64,000 nt of DNA from Asticcacaulis tiandongensis (GTDB taxonomy: Bacteria > Pseudomonadota > Alphaproteobacteria > Caulobacterales > Caulobacteraceae), in NCBI RefSeq assembly GCF_006475605.1, contig NZ_SSBC01000010.1, positions 682,001-746,000 on the forward strand. Direction: 5' to 3'. This document shows positions 16,360 through 27,207 of the stretch, one piece after another. Position 1 is the first letter of the stretch; every line of letters starts with the position of its first letter. A program made the position numbers and the translations under genes. The notes below the pieces were generated by a model that was given only the letters and a program-made list of their open reading frames with translations, made no database searches and was not told where the DNA came from.

Positions 16360-16406
16360 TTTAATCAAAAAAGGGATGCCTTTAGGGCATCCCTTTTTTG
16401 ATTAAA
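16360..16406 (-). terminator. Terminator of tRNA-Pro
   Basis: A perfect inverted repeat with 21-bp arms and a 5-base loop begins at the base after the encoded CCA of tRNA-Pro. The arms contain A6 and T6 runs, so each strand shows a GC stem (GGGATGCC) followed by T6 and the site could terminate from both sides. Confidence 0.85.
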
Positions 16407-16483
16407 TGGTCGGGGAAACAGGATTCGAACCTGCGACCCCCTGCTCCCGAAGCAGGTGCGCTACCAGGCTGCGCCACTCCCCG
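16407..16483 (-). tRNA. tRNA-Pro (anticodon CGG)
   Basis: The 77-base minus-strand sequence folds as a standard tRNA: the acceptor stem CGGGGAG pairs with TTCCCCG, the anticodon stem CCTGC/GCAGG encloses loop TTCGGGA, giving anticodon CGG (reads CCG), and the T arm contains GGTTCGAATCC. The 3' CCA is encoded. It lies alone between the MerR gene and guaA, with its own terminator. Confidence 0.97.
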
Positions 16484-16635
16484 AACCGGAACCATATCCA
16501 TATGGAGTATGGAGAAGCGCTGTTTAGCCAAAGGCCCAACGGAAAACAAGTCTGATAGCGATAAATTCCACTTCTGACATAGTCCTCGCGACCATTTATC
16601 GGTGCATTAACTGCCCAATTATACCGGACGCCAAA

Positions 16636-18186
16636 TTATTCCCACTCGATGGTGCCGGGGGGCTTTGAGGTTACGTCATAGACGACGCGGTTGACCCCTC
16701 TCACCTCGTTGACGATGCGGGTGGCGCAACGGCCAAGCACCGCCCACGGGAACTCATAGAAGTCTGCCGTCATACCATCGGATGACGTCACGGCCCGAAG
16801 CGCCAGAACGTCCTCATAGGTGCGCGCATCCCCCATTACGCCTACGGTTTTCACCGGCAGAAGCACAGCAAAGGCCTGCCAGATGTCGTTATACAGACCG
16901 GCCTTACGGATTTCATCCAGATAGATGGCGTCGGCATCCTGAAGGGTTTTGACCTTCTCAGGGGTGACTTCGCCAGGGATGCGGATCGCCAGACCCGGCC
17001 CGGGGAACGGATGACGACCGACAAAGGCGGCATCAAGGCCCAGTTCACGCCCAAGAGCGCGGACTTCATCCTTGAACAACTCGCGCAAAGGCTCAACCAG
17101 CTTCAGCTTCATATAGTCAGGCAGACCGCCGACATTGTGGTGGCTCTTGATGACCGTCGAGGGCCCGCCATGCGGCGACACACTTTCGACGACGTCCGGA
17201 TAGAGCGTCCCTTGTGCAAGGAACTCCGCGCCGTCGATTTTCGCAGCTTCTTCGTCGAACACTTCGATGAACAGGCGACCAATGGTCTTGCGCTTTTTCT
17301 CAGGGTCAAATTCCCCCTTAAGCGCGCTCAGGAACTTGTCCTGCGCCTGAACGTGTATCAGGGGGATGTTATAGTGGTCACGGAACAGGGAAACGACCTG
17401 CTCGCCTTCGTTCTTACGCAGAAGGCCGGTATCAACAAACACACAGGTCAGTTGCTCGCCAATGGCTTCGTGGATCAGAACCGCCGCAACTGACGAATCC
17501 ACACCACCCGACAGGCCACAGATCACACGGCCAGAGCCGACCTGAGCGCGGATTTTCTCAATGGCTTCCTGACGGAACGCGGCCATCGTCCAGTCGCCGG
17601 TCAGGCCCGCCACCTCAAACAGGAAGTTTTTGATAATCTGCGTACCGTTTTTCGTATGCACCACTTCGGGGTGGAACTGAACGGCGTAGAAACCGCGGTC
17701 TTCGTCGGCAATAGCGGCAAAAGGCGCACCTTCCGAAGTCGCGATAACCTTGAAGCCTTCGGGGATCGAGGTCACACGGTCGCCGTGGCTCATCCAGACG
17801 GTTTCGGTCTGACCAACCGATGCCAGACCTTTGAACAAAGGTGTATCAGCGGTGATGCTGATTTCCGCGCGGCCAAATTCGCGGTCATGGCCGCTTTCGA
17901 CCTTACCGCCCAGAAGGTCACAGATAAGCTGCTCACCATAGCAGATACCGAAAACCGGCACTCCCAGTGTAAACAAGGCCTTATCGATCTTTGGTCCCTG
18001 ATCAACGACGCTGTGCGGGCTGCCCGACAGGATAACCGCCTTGGGCGCTACGTTCTTCAGCGCCTCTTCGGCCTTGGTGAACGGGTGGATTTCGCAATAG
18101 ACGCCGCATTCACGCACGCGACGGGCAATGAGCTGCGTCACTTGCGATCCGAAATCGATAATCAGGACTTTTTCATGGGGCGACAT
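16636..18186 (-). CDS. guaA: GMP synthase (glutamine-hydrolysing)
   Basis: A 516-residue enzyme that aminates XMP to GMP using glutamine and ATP. The N-terminal class I amidotransferase domain (residues ~1-195) has the nucleophile elbow VFGICYGEQ and the histidine-glutamate pair in QFHPEV. The ATP pyrophosphatase domain has the PP-loop [10 protein letters not shown] near residue 230. The C-terminal dimerisation domain ends with the family's [15 protein letters not shown]. It is the last gene of a minus-strand operon with guaB, a MAPEG protein and an RsmB-type methyltransferase, and starts 2 bases after the latter's stop. Confidence 0.98.
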   Translation of the reverse strand: MSPHEKVLIIDFGSQVTQLIARRVRECGVYCEIHPFTKAEEALKNVAPKAVILSGSPHSVVDQGPKIDKALFTLGVPVFGICYGEQLICDLLGGKVESGHDREFGRAEISITADTPLFKGLASVGQTETVWMSHGDRVTSIPEGFKVIATSEGAPFAAIADEDRGFYAVQFHPEVVHTKNGTQIIKNFLFEVAGLTGDWTMAAFRQEAIEKIRAQVGSGRVICGLSGGVDSSVAAVLIHEAIGEQLTCVFVDTGLLRKNEGEQVVSLFRDHYNIPLIHVQAQDKFLSALKGEFDPEKKRKTIGRLFIEVFDEEAAKIDGAEFLAQGTLYPDVVESVSPHGGPSTVIKSHHNVGGLPDYMKLKLVEPLRELFKDEVRALGRELGLDAAFVGRHPFPGPGLAIRIPGEVTPEKVKTLQDADAIYLDEIRKAGLYNDIWQAFAVLLPVKTVGVMGDARTYEDVLALRAVTSSDGMTADFYEFPWAVLGRCATRIVNEVRGVNRVVYDVTSKPPGTIEWE

Positions 18187-18188
18187 GA

Positions 18189-19499
18189 TCAGGCTTTCTT
18201 CCTATAGAGCGCGACAAAGAAACCATCGGTGTTAGAGGTTTCCGGCGACAGGCGCAAACGGTGGCCACCTTGCGACAGCCAACCCAGCGCCTCTGCCCCT
18301 TGTGGGGTGATGTGGGGATTATTCAGCGCCTCAATGAGCGGACGCGGTGTAAATTCGGGGTGAGCGGCTTCGAACCGATCTGCTGTTTCTTCGTTCTCAT
18401 CCGGCAGGATGGAACAGGTGGCATAGGCGAGCATACCGCCGGGCTTCACCAGCTTTGCGGCACGCGCCAGAATGGCCGATTGCAACTCATGCAGGCGGCG
18501 CACCTCGGTTTCCTCGAGGCGATGCGCGGTTTCGGGCCTGCGGCGCCAGACACCGGAACCGGAACAGGGCGCATCGACCAGCACCAGATCGGCCTGATTT
18601 TCAAGGTCCTCAAGGCCCTCACCTTCGGGGCCAAGCTGACGTAAATCCGCCTCAAGACCGGCACGGTTCAGGCGTGGTTTGATATTGTTCAGACGGGTCT
18701 TTTCGACATCCGAAGCAATTAGCCTGCCGGATACTTCCCCATTGGCACCGCTCATGGCCTGAAGCAGGGCAAGCGTCTTGCCCCCGCCACCGGCGCAATA
18801 GTCAACAATGGTCATGCCCGGCTGTGCCCCCGCCAGAAAACCGGCCAGTTGCGAACCTTCGTCCTGAATTTCGATCGTCCCCTGACGGAAGGCTGGAAGC
18901 GCACGCACATTGGGCGGCGGATCAGCAGGCAGGCGGATGCCATGGGCAGAAAAGGGCGTTGGCTCAGCCTTATAGCCAAGCATTTTCAGGCCCTCGATCA
19001 GCGATGTCCGATCACCATTTACCCGAAGATCAATCGGCGCGCGCGGCAGCATCAGAGCCTCGGCCTCTTTGAGCCATCCACCTTCACCATAAACCGCCTT
19101 CAGTCGCTCGACGACAAAGGCAGGCAGACCGGACTCAAGCCATTCAGGGGCCTCTCCGACACCGGCCTCAAGTCGCTTGCGCTCTGCAACGGATAATTTT
19201 TGCGGCGCATAGCCTTCGCCGGTATAGAGCGCATCGATTTCCTCAAGCGTCACGCCATCAAGGAAATGCAGCGCCCCCAGCACCAGCGCCCGACCGGAAC
19301 CGTTGTCCATTGCAAAAGACAAGCGTTCGCGTGCACGGGTAGCCTGATAGACCTTATCGGCAATGGCACGGCGATCCTTGGAACCAGCATAGCGGTTGTT
19401 CCGCCCCCAGTCTTTGAGGATTTCCTCAGCCGGTCGGCGCGAATTTTTCAACAGATCAAGGATATCGGCAGCAGCTTGCAGGCGGGCAGCAGGGGTCAA
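18189..19499 (-). CDS. RsmB/NOP2-type RNA cytosine-5 methyltransferase
   Basis: A 436-residue SAM-dependent methyltransferase of the NOL1/NOP2/Sun family that makes m5C in RNA, probably 16S rRNA. An N-terminal NusB-like RNA-binding region covers residues ~1-125. The catalytic domain has [17 protein letters not shown] for SAM, the first cysteine motif in [16 protein letters not shown] and the second in [16 protein letters not shown] start at TTG 19499: it has GGGAG 6 bases upstream, overlaps the MAPEG stop as TTGA, and yields the usual N-terminus [13 protein letters not shown]. The in-frame ATG at 19562 would run into the MAPEG coding region. Confidence 0.88.
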   Translation of the reverse strand: MTPAARLQAAADILDLLKNSRRPAEEILKDWGRNNRYAGSKDRRAIADKVYQATRARERLSFAMDNGSGRALVLGALHFLDGVTLEEIDALYTGEGYAPQKLSVAERKRLEAGVGEAPEWLESGLPAFVVERLKAVYGEGGWLKEAEALMLPRAPIDLRVNGDRTSLIEGLKMLGYKAEPTPFSAHGIRLPADPPPNVRALPAFRQGTIEIQDEGSQLAGFLAGAQPGMTIVDYCAGGGGKTLALLQAMSGANGEVSGRLIASDVEKTRLNNIKPRLNRAGLEADLRQLGPEGEGLEDLENQADLVLVDAPCSGSGVWRRRPETAHRLEETEVRRLHELQSAILARAAKLVKPGGMLAYATCSILPDENEETADRFEAAHPEFTPRPLIEALNNPHITPQGAEALGWLSQGGHRLRLSPETSNTDGFFVALYRKKA

Positions 19500-19894
19500 A
19501 GGGCACTCCCGATCACAGAAACAGCTACCAGCCCTATCCCCACGAGCGAGACCAGATAGCACGGGCTGCGCAACTTAGTCCCCGCCCCATAGGCCGGAAA
19601 ATACAACAGACGCGCCCCCAGATAAAGCCATGCACCCCATTGCGACAGGGTGTCGGAATGTCCGACAATCGCCGTCACGACGATCAGGGCGGCGATAAAC
19701 GGAAAGGTTTCCAGATAGTTCTGATAGGCCCGACGTAGACGCGCGGGCACAGGCCCCAGATCAAACGGCGTGTCGCGCGGGCTAGCATTCCATTCCCAAT
19801 AGCCTTTTTGCGTCATGGGTGACGCTGCAGCGACCAGAATCTGTATCAGACCCCAGATCGCCGCCAGAACCAGTACCCATAGTTCCTGCGTCAT
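19496..19894 (-). CDS. MAPEG family membrane protein
   Basis: A 132-residue protein with four predicted membrane helices, of the MAPEG superfamily (membrane-associated proteins in eicosanoid and glutathione metabolism). The characteristic central region is RLRRAYQNYLETFPFIAALIVV, and WLYLGARLLYFPAY corresponds to the second conserved block. Bacterial members are of unknown function and may bind glutathione. It lies between guaB (12 bases upstream) and the RNA methyltransferase gene, which starts inside its stop codon, so cotranscription with guanine-nucleotide genes seems likely. Confidence 0.85.
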   Translation of the reverse strand: MTQELWVLVLAAIWGLIQILVAAASPMTQKGYWEWNASPRDTPFDLGPVPARLRRAYQNYLETFPFIAALIVVTAIVGHSDTLSQWGAWLYLGARLLYFPAYGAGTKLRSPCYLVSLVGIGLVAVSVIGSAL

Positions 19895-19906
19895 GTGCCT
19901 GTTCCT

Positions 19907-21397
<1,491 letters not shown>

Positions 21398-21478
21398 CTA
21401 AACTGCCCGCCACGTAAAGGGCATGGATCTACTTTTTGCAGGAAAATATTGTTTCAGACCTGATCCGAACCTTCACGA

Positions 21479-21952
21479 TTATCCGCGCTTTTTGACGCTG
21501 CGTAAGCGCTTAACATTGGCCGAGGTACGTTTGCGTACTGGCTTGAGCGCCTTTCCGGTCAGGTGCGCCGTCTCCCCCGACAGTTTTGACACCTGACGGG
21601 CCCCGTTAAACAGGCTCTGATTCAGGGCTGCCTGATGCGTAAGATATTCAGACGGCGTGCGGCTCATGGAGAGCGACAGGGCATCCTGACCGATATCCAG
21701 TGCCGTTTTAAGGGTCTGCTGGCCAAGACGCCGCTGGATATCCATCCAGTACAGGCCCATGCCCGTAAAGGATTCTGTGGCAGCTTCGATTTTTTCCTGC
21801 CCCATCAGCATCATCTCGGCGGGCGTTGATTTCGCCTCCGCGATCTGCCCCAAACGGCATTCAATGACCTCGGCAGAATCAAACATCATCCGGCTGGTAC
21901 GTTCGGCAACATTCCACCAGAGAAAAAACGGACGGCTAAAATCTGAACTCAA
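21479..21952 (-). CDS. Phasin-like protein
   Basis: A 157-residue, mostly alpha-helical protein resembling the phasin family: amphipathic helices with few aromatic residues (TPAEMMLMGQEKIEAATESF, LYWMDIQRRLG) and a strongly basic tail ending KPVRKRTSANVKRLRSVKKRG-like sequence. Phasins coat polyhydroxyalkanoate granules and the basic tail could bind DNA, but no PHA genes are nearby, so the role is inferred from composition. It overlaps the rlmE stop by 4 bases (ATGA) and is probably translated with it. Confidence 0.6.
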   Translation of the reverse strand: MSSDFSRPFFLWWNVAERTSRMMFDSAEVIECRLGQIAEAKSTPAEMMLMGQEKIEAATESFTGMGLYWMDIQRRLGQQTLKTALDIGQDALSLSMSRTPSEYLTHQAALNQSLFNGARQVSKLSGETAHLTGKALKPVRKRTSANVKRLRSVKKRG

Positions 21953-22680
21953 GACGGTCCCTTATCCTTGTAACCCAGCGCCACGACATATAGCTCGGAA
22001 GAATCAGCGCGGCTGGCCTTCGGCTTAAAGTGCTTGACCTCTCTGAAATGCGTTTTCAGCGTCAGCAAGATATCCTTGGTTTCACCGCCCTGAAACGCCT
22101 TGGTGACAAAGGTGCCACCCGGTTTCAGATTACGCAGGGCAAAATCAACCGCAATTTCAATCAGGCCAACGATCTTAAGGTGATCGGTCTGCTTATGGCC
22201 AATCGTATTATGCGCCATATCGGATAAGACCACATCGGGCTTTTCGCCCATGAGCGCTTCAAGCTGCTCGGCAATTTTCGGATCAGTGAAATCGCCCTCG
22301 ATCAGATCCGCACCGGCAATCGGATCAACTGGCAACAGGTCAATACCGACCACATGCGTCGCCCCGCGCTTAAGGGCGACCTGCACCCACCCGCCGGGCG
22401 CACAACCAAGGTCAACAACGCGTGAGCCTTTTTTAAACAGGCGGTGCTGATCGTCAATTTCCATGATCTTAAAGGCGGCACGTGAGCGCCAACCTTCGGC
22501 CTTGGCCTTTTGTACAAACGGGTCATTTAGCTGACGCTCAAGCCATTTGGCCGAGGATTGCGTTCGGCGTTTGGCCGTTTTGACGGCCGTATGGCCCTTG
22601 GCACGGCTGGTTGCCTCACCACCGGTGGGCGGTTTTACCATCTTGCGGCGCGGGAGATCATTCAGGTCTTCGTTACTCAT
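21949..22680 (-). CDS. rlmE: 23S rRNA 2'-O-ribose U2552 methyltransferase
   Basis: A 243-residue SAM-dependent methyltransferase of the FtsJ/RrmJ family that methylates U2552 of 23S rRNA late in 50S assembly. The SAM motif is VVDLGCAPGGWVQVA, the catalytic Lys-Asp-Lys-Glu set is consistent with SRAAFKIMEIDDQ, VLSDMAHNTIG, FVTKAFQGG and SSELYVVALG. A lysine-rich N-terminal extension of ~40 residues precedes the core. The start at 22680 begins MSNEDLNDLP; the 11-codon upstream extension is less likely. It is divergent from the cyclophilin gene. Confidence 0.93.
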   Translation of the reverse strand: MSNEDLNDLPRRKMVKPPTGGEATSRAKGHTAVKTAKRRTQSSAKWLERQLNDPFVQKAKAEGWRSRAAFKIMEIDDQHRLFKKGSRVVDLGCAPGGWVQVALKRGATHVVGIDLLPVDPIAGADLIEGDFTDPKIAEQLEALMGEKPDVVLSDMAHNTIGHKQTDHLKIVGLIEIAVDFALRNLKPGGTFVTKAFQGGETKDILLTLKTHFREVKHFKPKASRADSSELYVVALGYKDKGPS

Positions 22681-22788
22681 CCGCTCACTATAGCTGATTT
22701 TTGCGCAGGGCATGGCTTTATTTTTTTGAAATCTGCGCCTCGTTCCCGTACATACCCCTTACCCTTTTCCCTTTTGTGGAGACATTTC

Positions 22789-23259
22789 ATGTCCGAAGAC
22801 CTCGAAAACACATTGATCCTGACACTCGAAGGCGGGCCCGTAACCATTAAGCTGCGCCCCGATCTGGCCCCTAACCACGTGGCCCGCATCAAGGAACTGG
22901 CACGCGAAGGCTTTTATGATGGCATCGTCTTCCACCGCGTGATTCCGGGCTTCATGGCTCAGGGTGGCGATCCTCAGGGTCAGGGCTTTGGCGGCTCAAG
23001 CAAGCCAAACCTGAAAGCCGAATTTTCACGCGAACCGCACGTGCGCGGCGTCTGCTCGATGGCGCGTTCGCAGAACCCTGACTCGGCCAACAGCCAGTTC
23101 TTCATCTGCTTTGATGATGCCCGCTTCCTTGATGGCCAGTATACGGTCTGGGGTGAAGTCATCGAAGGCATGGATCATGTCGATGCCCTGCCTAAGGGCG
23201 AACCACCCCGTAGCCCCGGCAAGATCGTATCCATGAAGGTCGCTGCTGACGCTGAATAA
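22789..23259 (+). CDS. Peptidylprolyl isomerase, cyclophilin type
   Basis: A 156-residue cytosolic cyclophilin without a signal peptide. The catalytic core is present: DGIVFHRVIPGFMAQGGD contains the active-site arginine in FHRV, and ANSQFFICFDDARFLDGQYTVWG is the second conserved block. It catalyses cis-trans isomerisation of X-Pro bonds. The ATG at 22789 is preceded by GGAG. The 77-codon extension back to 22558 overlaps rlmE antisense and is rejected. Confidence 0.95.
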   Translation: MSEDLENTLILTLEGGPVTIKLRPDLAPNHVARIKELAREGFYDGIVFHRVIPGFMAQGGDPQGQGFGGSSKPNLKAEFSREPHVRGVCSMARSQNPDSANSQFFICFDDARFLDGQYTVWGEVIEGMDHVDALPKGEPPRSPGKIVSMKVAADAE

Positions 23260-23316
23260 AAAGCTATCAGGGCGGGCTTTTGCAACAAAGTGCAACCCAT
23301 TAAGGCTTTTCTTAAC

Positions 23317-23335
23317 TATCATATGTCATACGATA
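23317..23335. promoter_or_regulatory. Near-perfect palindrome, possible operator
   Basis: TATCATATG-T-CATACGATA forms 9-bp arms with a single mismatch, 48 bases upstream of the STAS-like gene start. No known consensus matches; an operator is only a suggestion. Confidence 0.3.
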
Positions 23336-23382
23336 GATAGAAAACGTTTCAGTTGTTGTACAGAGAGCCAGAGCCCGCCCCT

Positions 23383-23790
23383 ATGCGTCCGCGCCTTAGC
23401 TTCAATATTGATGACTCTCAAAAACTGGTGGTTATCCGATATATCGGGAACCTTCCGGGGCATGAGATCGTGGAAGCCCTGTCGGCCAATCTGAAATCCA
23501 TGGACGCGCCATGGCTTTATGACATGGTATTTGACATGCGGCGTTTCGAAGGCTTTGTCCCCTTTGAAGAACTTACCTTACTGGCCATGAACTGGGCCGA
23601 AATCGCCAAGGGCCGAGACAAGGGCCGCAAGGTGGCCATCATCAGCGAAGACCCGCTGGTTCAGGCCCGCTTTTCCGCCTACAGACAAGAATTTCCCACC
23701 CGCGAATTTCGCGTATTCAAGGATTTCGGCGAGACCTCGGCCTGGATTTCCGGTGCCGCCGCCCATGAGACCCCGTCTTTAGCCTCTTGA
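23383..23790 (+). CDS. SpoIIAA/STAS-like domain protein
   Basis: A 135-residue soluble protein that looks like the SpoIIAA-like (STAS-related) fold: a LVVIRYIGNLPGHEI strand-turn, a LYDMVFDMRRFEGF strand, and KVAIISEDPLVQARF before a final FRVFKDFGETSAWI region. Single-domain proteins of this type are widespread in Alphaproteobacteria, with unknown function; a role in signalling or lipid binding has been proposed for the fold. The ATG at 23383 is chosen over an upstream TTG at 23353. Confidence 0.6.
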   Translation: MRPRLSFNIDDSQKLVVIRYIGNLPGHEIVEALSANLKSMDAPWLYDMVFDMRRFEGFVPFEELTLLAMNWAEIAKGRDKGRKVAIISEDPLVQARFSAYRQEFPTREFRVFKDFGETSAWISGAAAHETPSLAS

Positions 23791-23821
23791 TTTTTACGTG
23801 CATCTCGCTTCTTAAGCGGTG

Positions 23822-24877
23822 ATGCTTGTCTCAGATTTCGATTTTCACCTTCCTGAAGATTTAATTGCCCTGCGCCCTATGGTGCCGCGGGAAGCGGCAC
23901 GCCTTTTGGTCGTCGATGGCGTAAAAGGCCGACGCGACCTGAGCGTGGGGGATCTGCCCGCGCTTTTACGCGCCGGTGACATGCTTGTGCTCAATAATAC
24001 GCGCGTCCTGCCGACCCAGCTTAAGGGTATGCGTCATCGTGACGGGCAGGATGCAGGCTTTGAGGCCACCCTGATCAAATCCCTTGATGGCCAAAGTTGG
24101 GAGGCCTTCCTTAAGCCCGGTCGCAAGATACGTCAGGGTGACAGTGTGCGGTTTGGTGACACCGATCCCCTGACCGCTATCGTCACCGATAAGGGCGAAG
24201 ACGGAATCTACGTCCTGCGGTTTGATCAGTCGCCCGCTGATCTGATCAACGGCCTGCATCGGCTGGGCGGCATGCCCCTGCCCCCCTATATCCGTTCCAA
24301 ACGCCGTGAAGATGCGCAGGATCTGAACGATTATCAGACGGTTTTCGCCCGCACCGAAGGTTCAGTGGCGGCACCTACGGCGGGACTGCATTTCACGCCG
24401 GAATTGCTGGAAAAACTGGCCAATATGGGCGTCCTGACCGAGGAAATCACCCTGCATGTCGGCGCAGGCACCTTCCTGCCTGTAAAGGTTGACGACACCA
24501 AAGACCACAAGATGCATGCTGAGTTTGGCATCATTACCCCTGACTCTGCGGCCCGCATCAATGCGGCACGTGCCGCAGGTGGCCGCATTATCTGTGTCGG
24601 CACCACGGCATTGCGGTTGCTGGAAAGCGCCTGTGACGATCAGCGGGTCATTCACCCCTTTGCCGCAGAAACCGCGATCTTCATCACACCGGGTGTTAAG
24701 GTCAGGTCAGCGGATATATTGTGGACCAACTTCCACCTGCCGAAATCGACCCTGTTTATGCTGGTTTCCGCCTTTGCCGGCACCGAGGCCATGAAGGCCG
24801 CCTATGCGCACGCGATTGAAAACCGCTACCGCTTTTTCTCCTATGGCGATGCCTGTTTTCTGACTAATCGGTCATAG
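23822..24877 (+). CDS. queA: S-adenosylmethionine:tRNA ribosyltransferase-isomerase
   Basis: A 351-residue enzyme that transfers the ribosyl group of SAM to preQ1 at position 34 of tRNA, forming epoxyqueuosine. Family signatures are present: FDFHLPEDLIALRP at the start, MLVLNNTRVLPTQLKG, MPLPPYIRSKR, GSVAAPTAGLHFTPELL and TLHVGAGTFLPV. It acts after Tgt, which is encoded 1.2 kb downstream across one divergent gene. It ends 2 bases from the convergent aminotransferase stop. An adjacent GTG at 23819 is a possible alternative start. Confidence 0.96.
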   Translation: MLVSDFDFHLPEDLIALRPMVPREAARLLVVDGVKGRRDLSVGDLPALLRAGDMLVLNNTRVLPTQLKGMRHRDGQDAGFEATLIKSLDGQSWEAFLKPGRKIRQGDSVRFGDTDPLTAIVTDKGEDGIYVLRFDQSPADLINGLHRLGGMPLPPYIRSKRREDAQDLNDYQTVFARTEGSVAAPTAGLHFTPELLEKLANMGVLTEEITLHVGAGTFLPVKVDDTKDHKMHAEFGIITPDSAARINAARAAGGRIICVGTTALRLLESACDDQRVIHPFAAETAIFITPGVKVRSADILWTNFHLPKSTLFMLVSAFAGTEAMKAAYAHAIENRYRFFSYGDACFLTNRS

Positions 24878-24879
24878 AT

Positions 24880-26010
24880 TCAGCTGTAAGCCTGAAACCA
24901 CGGCACCATGCGTTCAATGGCTTCCTCAACCTGAGGCATGGAGACGGCAAAGCTGAAGCGGATAAAATGCGTGCCGTCGACGGGATCAAAATCTATGCCG
25001 GGGGCCGTACAGACGCCGGTCTCCTGCAACAGTTGCTTACAGAAAGACAGGCTGTCATGGCTTAGATGGCTGATGTCGGCATAGACATAAAAGGCCCCGT
25101 CCGGCGGGGCGATCTGCTTCAGGCCAAGGCGCGGTAAGGCCTCAAGCAAAATCTGCCGGTTACGGCGATAGGTATCGACATGGCCCTCAAGTTCCTCACG
25201 ACACCCCAATGCCGCAAGGCCTGCATGCTGGCTTAGGGAAGGTGCCGTCAGAAACATGTTCCCCACATAGGCGCGGGCCACCGCGACGTGGGATTCCGGT
25301 GCCAGACACCACCCCAGACGCCAGCCGACCATGCTGAAATATTTGGAAAAGCTGCTGATCACCCAAGCCTCAGGCGCATATTCCAAAAGCGAATGCGCGG
25401 GGTCAGCATAGCTCAGGCCGTGATATATTTCGTCCGAGACGATCTGAATGCCGCGTTCCCGACAAACCGTGACAATGGCCTTAAGCTCATCCGGCGCGAT
25501 GATCGTACCGGTCGGATTGGCAGGACTGGCGATAATCACGCCGTCCGGTGCAGGATCAAGTGCCGCCAGCGCATCCGCCGTCAACTGATAACGCACTTCA
25601 GGCCCGCAACCGATTTCAACCGGCGTCATATTGAGCGCTTTCAGGACATTTCGATAGGCCACATAGCCGGGTCTTGCCAGAGCTATGCGCGCACCGGCCT
25701 TAAATCCGGCACTTAAGGCCAGCACAAGTGCCGGTGAGGCCCCGCAGGTCAGAATAAAGCGCTCCGGATCAACTTGAATGCCATAGCTATCGGCGTAATA
25801 GCGCGCCAGCCCCTGCTTGAGCATGGGGCTTTCCCAATAGCCCATAGCCTCAGAATCCAGAACGCGATGCGCCACATCGATGGCGTCTTTGGGCGCACCG
25901 GTTGACGGCTGACCGAACTCCATATGGATTATGGATCGCCCCTGCGCCTTGAGGTCATGGGCAAGACGGCTGATTTCAATGGTGTAAAACGGGGCAATGT
26001 CCTGCGTCAT
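24880..26010 (-). CDS. PLP-dependent aminotransferase, class I/II
   Basis: A 376-residue fold-type I aminotransferase. The PLP lysine lies in [16 protein letters not shown], the substrate-carboxylate arginine in THFIRFSFA, and the pyridine-binding region in [11 protein letters not shown] and SDEIYHGL. The sequence belongs to the broad AspC-like group that includes aspartate, aromatic and alanine aminotransferases, so the amino donor is not determined. It is divergent from tgt with about 80 bases between starts and converges with queA. No link to queuosine synthesis is known. Confidence 0.88.
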   Translation of the reverse strand: MTQDIAPFYTIEISRLAHDLKAQGRSIIHMEFGQPSTGAPKDAIDVAHRVLDSEAMGYWESPMLKQGLARYYADSYGIQVDPERFILTCGASPALVLALSAGFKAGARIALARPGYVAYRNVLKALNMTPVEIGCGPEVRYQLTADALAALDPAPDGVIIASPANPTGTIIAPDELKAIVTVCRERGIQIVSDEIYHGLSYADPAHSLLEYAPEAWVISSFSKYFSMVGWRLGWCLAPESHVAVARAYVGNMFLTAPSLSQHAGLAALGCREELEGHVDTYRRNRQILLEALPRLGLKQIAPPDGAFYVYADISHLSHDSLSFCKQLLQETGVCTAPGIDFDPVDGTHFIRFSFAVSMPQVEEAIERMVPWFQAYS

Positions 26011-26089
26011 AGGGGCCTTATACGCCTTTCGCCCTTTAGCACCAGTGCCCAGTCTTTACGTGCCGCTCCAAGCCCGCTATGAGGCGCGC

Positions 26090-27205
26090 ATGGCACGCTT
26101 TCCTTTTGAAATCACCGCTTCCGATGGCCAGGCCCGCACCGGAGTCCTGAAAACGCCGCGCGGCGATATACCGACCCCGATCTTTATGCCCGTTGGCACC
26201 GCCGCCACGGTTAAGGCATTGACGCTCGATATGGTGCGTCAGGCTAATGCCAAGATCATCCTTGGCAATACCTATCACCTGATGCTGCGCCCGACGGCGG
26301 AGCGGGTGAAACGTCTGGGGGGGCTGCATAAATTCATGGGCTGGGACGGGCCGATCCTGACCGATTCCGGCGGCTTTCAGGTCATGAGCCTGTCGCAGAT
26401 TTCCAAGGTCACCGAAGAGGCGGTCACCTTCCGCAGCCATCTGGATGGCTCAAAACATATCCTATCGCCGGAGCGCTCGATTGAAATTCAGGCTGACCTG
26501 TTAGGGTCTGATATCGTCATGCAGCTTGATGAGTGCGTGTCATGGCCTGCCGAAGAAGCCCGCGCCCAGAAAGCGTTGCAGCTTTCGGCCCGCTGGGGTC
26601 TGCGTTCCAAACAGGCGTTTGGCGAACGCGACACTCAGGCCCTGTTCGGTATTCAGCAGGGATCAACCTTTGAAGCCCTGCGTCGCGAATCGACCGACCG
26701 TCTGCTTGAGGTCGGCTTTGACGGTTATGCGATTGGTGGTCTGGCGGTCGGTGAAGGCCATGAGGCCATGTGTGAGACGCTTGATTATTCCGCGCCCATT
26801 CTGCCGTGGGATCGTCCGCGCTATCTGATGGGGGTCGGCAAGCCGATTGATCTGGTCGAAGCCGTCGCACGCGGCGTCGATATGTTCGACTGCGTCTTGC
26901 CGACCCGTTCCGGCCGTCATGGTCAGGTGTGGACATGGGACGGGCCGATCAACATCAAAAACGCCCGCTTTGCCGAGGACGATACACCGCTGGATGCCAA
27001 CAGTGATTGTCCGGCCAGCCGCGACTATTCCAAGGCCTATCTGCATCATCTGGTGCGTGCCGAGGAAATTCTGGGGCAGATGCTGCTGAGCTGGCACAAT
27101 ATCGCCTTCTTTCAGGCCCTGATGATCAGCATGCGTCAGGCGATTGCCGAAGGCCGTTTTGAAGCCTTCCGCAAGGATTTCCGCGCACGTCACCTGAAGG
27201 CCTAG
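26090..27205 (+). CDS. tgt: tRNA-guanine transglycosylase with altered zinc site
   Basis: A 371-residue enzyme that exchanges guanine 34 of tRNAs with GUN anticodons for preQ1. The general base is Asp92 in LTDSGGFQ and the nucleophile Asp267 in [10 protein letters not shown]. In characterised bacterial Tgt the zinc site is three cysteines (CxCxxC) and a histidine. Here the segment reads SDCPAS, so only Cys307 remains, with Ser305 and Ser310; His336 (LLSWHN) is kept. The codons (AGT, TGT, AGC) are unambiguous in this sequence. I start at ATG 26090 after GAGG; the earlier ATG at 25997 would overlap the divergent aminotransferase start. Confidence 0.92.
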   Translation: MARFPFEITASDGQARTGVLKTPRGDIPTPIFMPVGTAATVKALTLDMVRQANAKIILGNTYHLMLRPTAERVKRLGGLHKFMGWDGPILTDSGGFQVMSLSQISKVTEEAVTFRSHLDGSKHILSPERSIEIQADLLGSDIVMQLDECVSWPAEEARAQKALQLSARWGLRSKQAFGERDTQALFGIQQGSTFEALRRESTDRLLEVGFDGYAIGGLAVGEGHEAMCETLDYSAPILPWDRPRYLMGVGKPIDLVEAVARGVDMFDCVLPTRSGRHGQVWTWDGPINIKNARFAEDDTPLDANSDCPASRDYSKAYLHHLVRAEEILGQMLLSWHNIAFFQALMISMRQAIAEGRFEAFRKDFRARHLKA

Positions 27206-27207
27206 CC

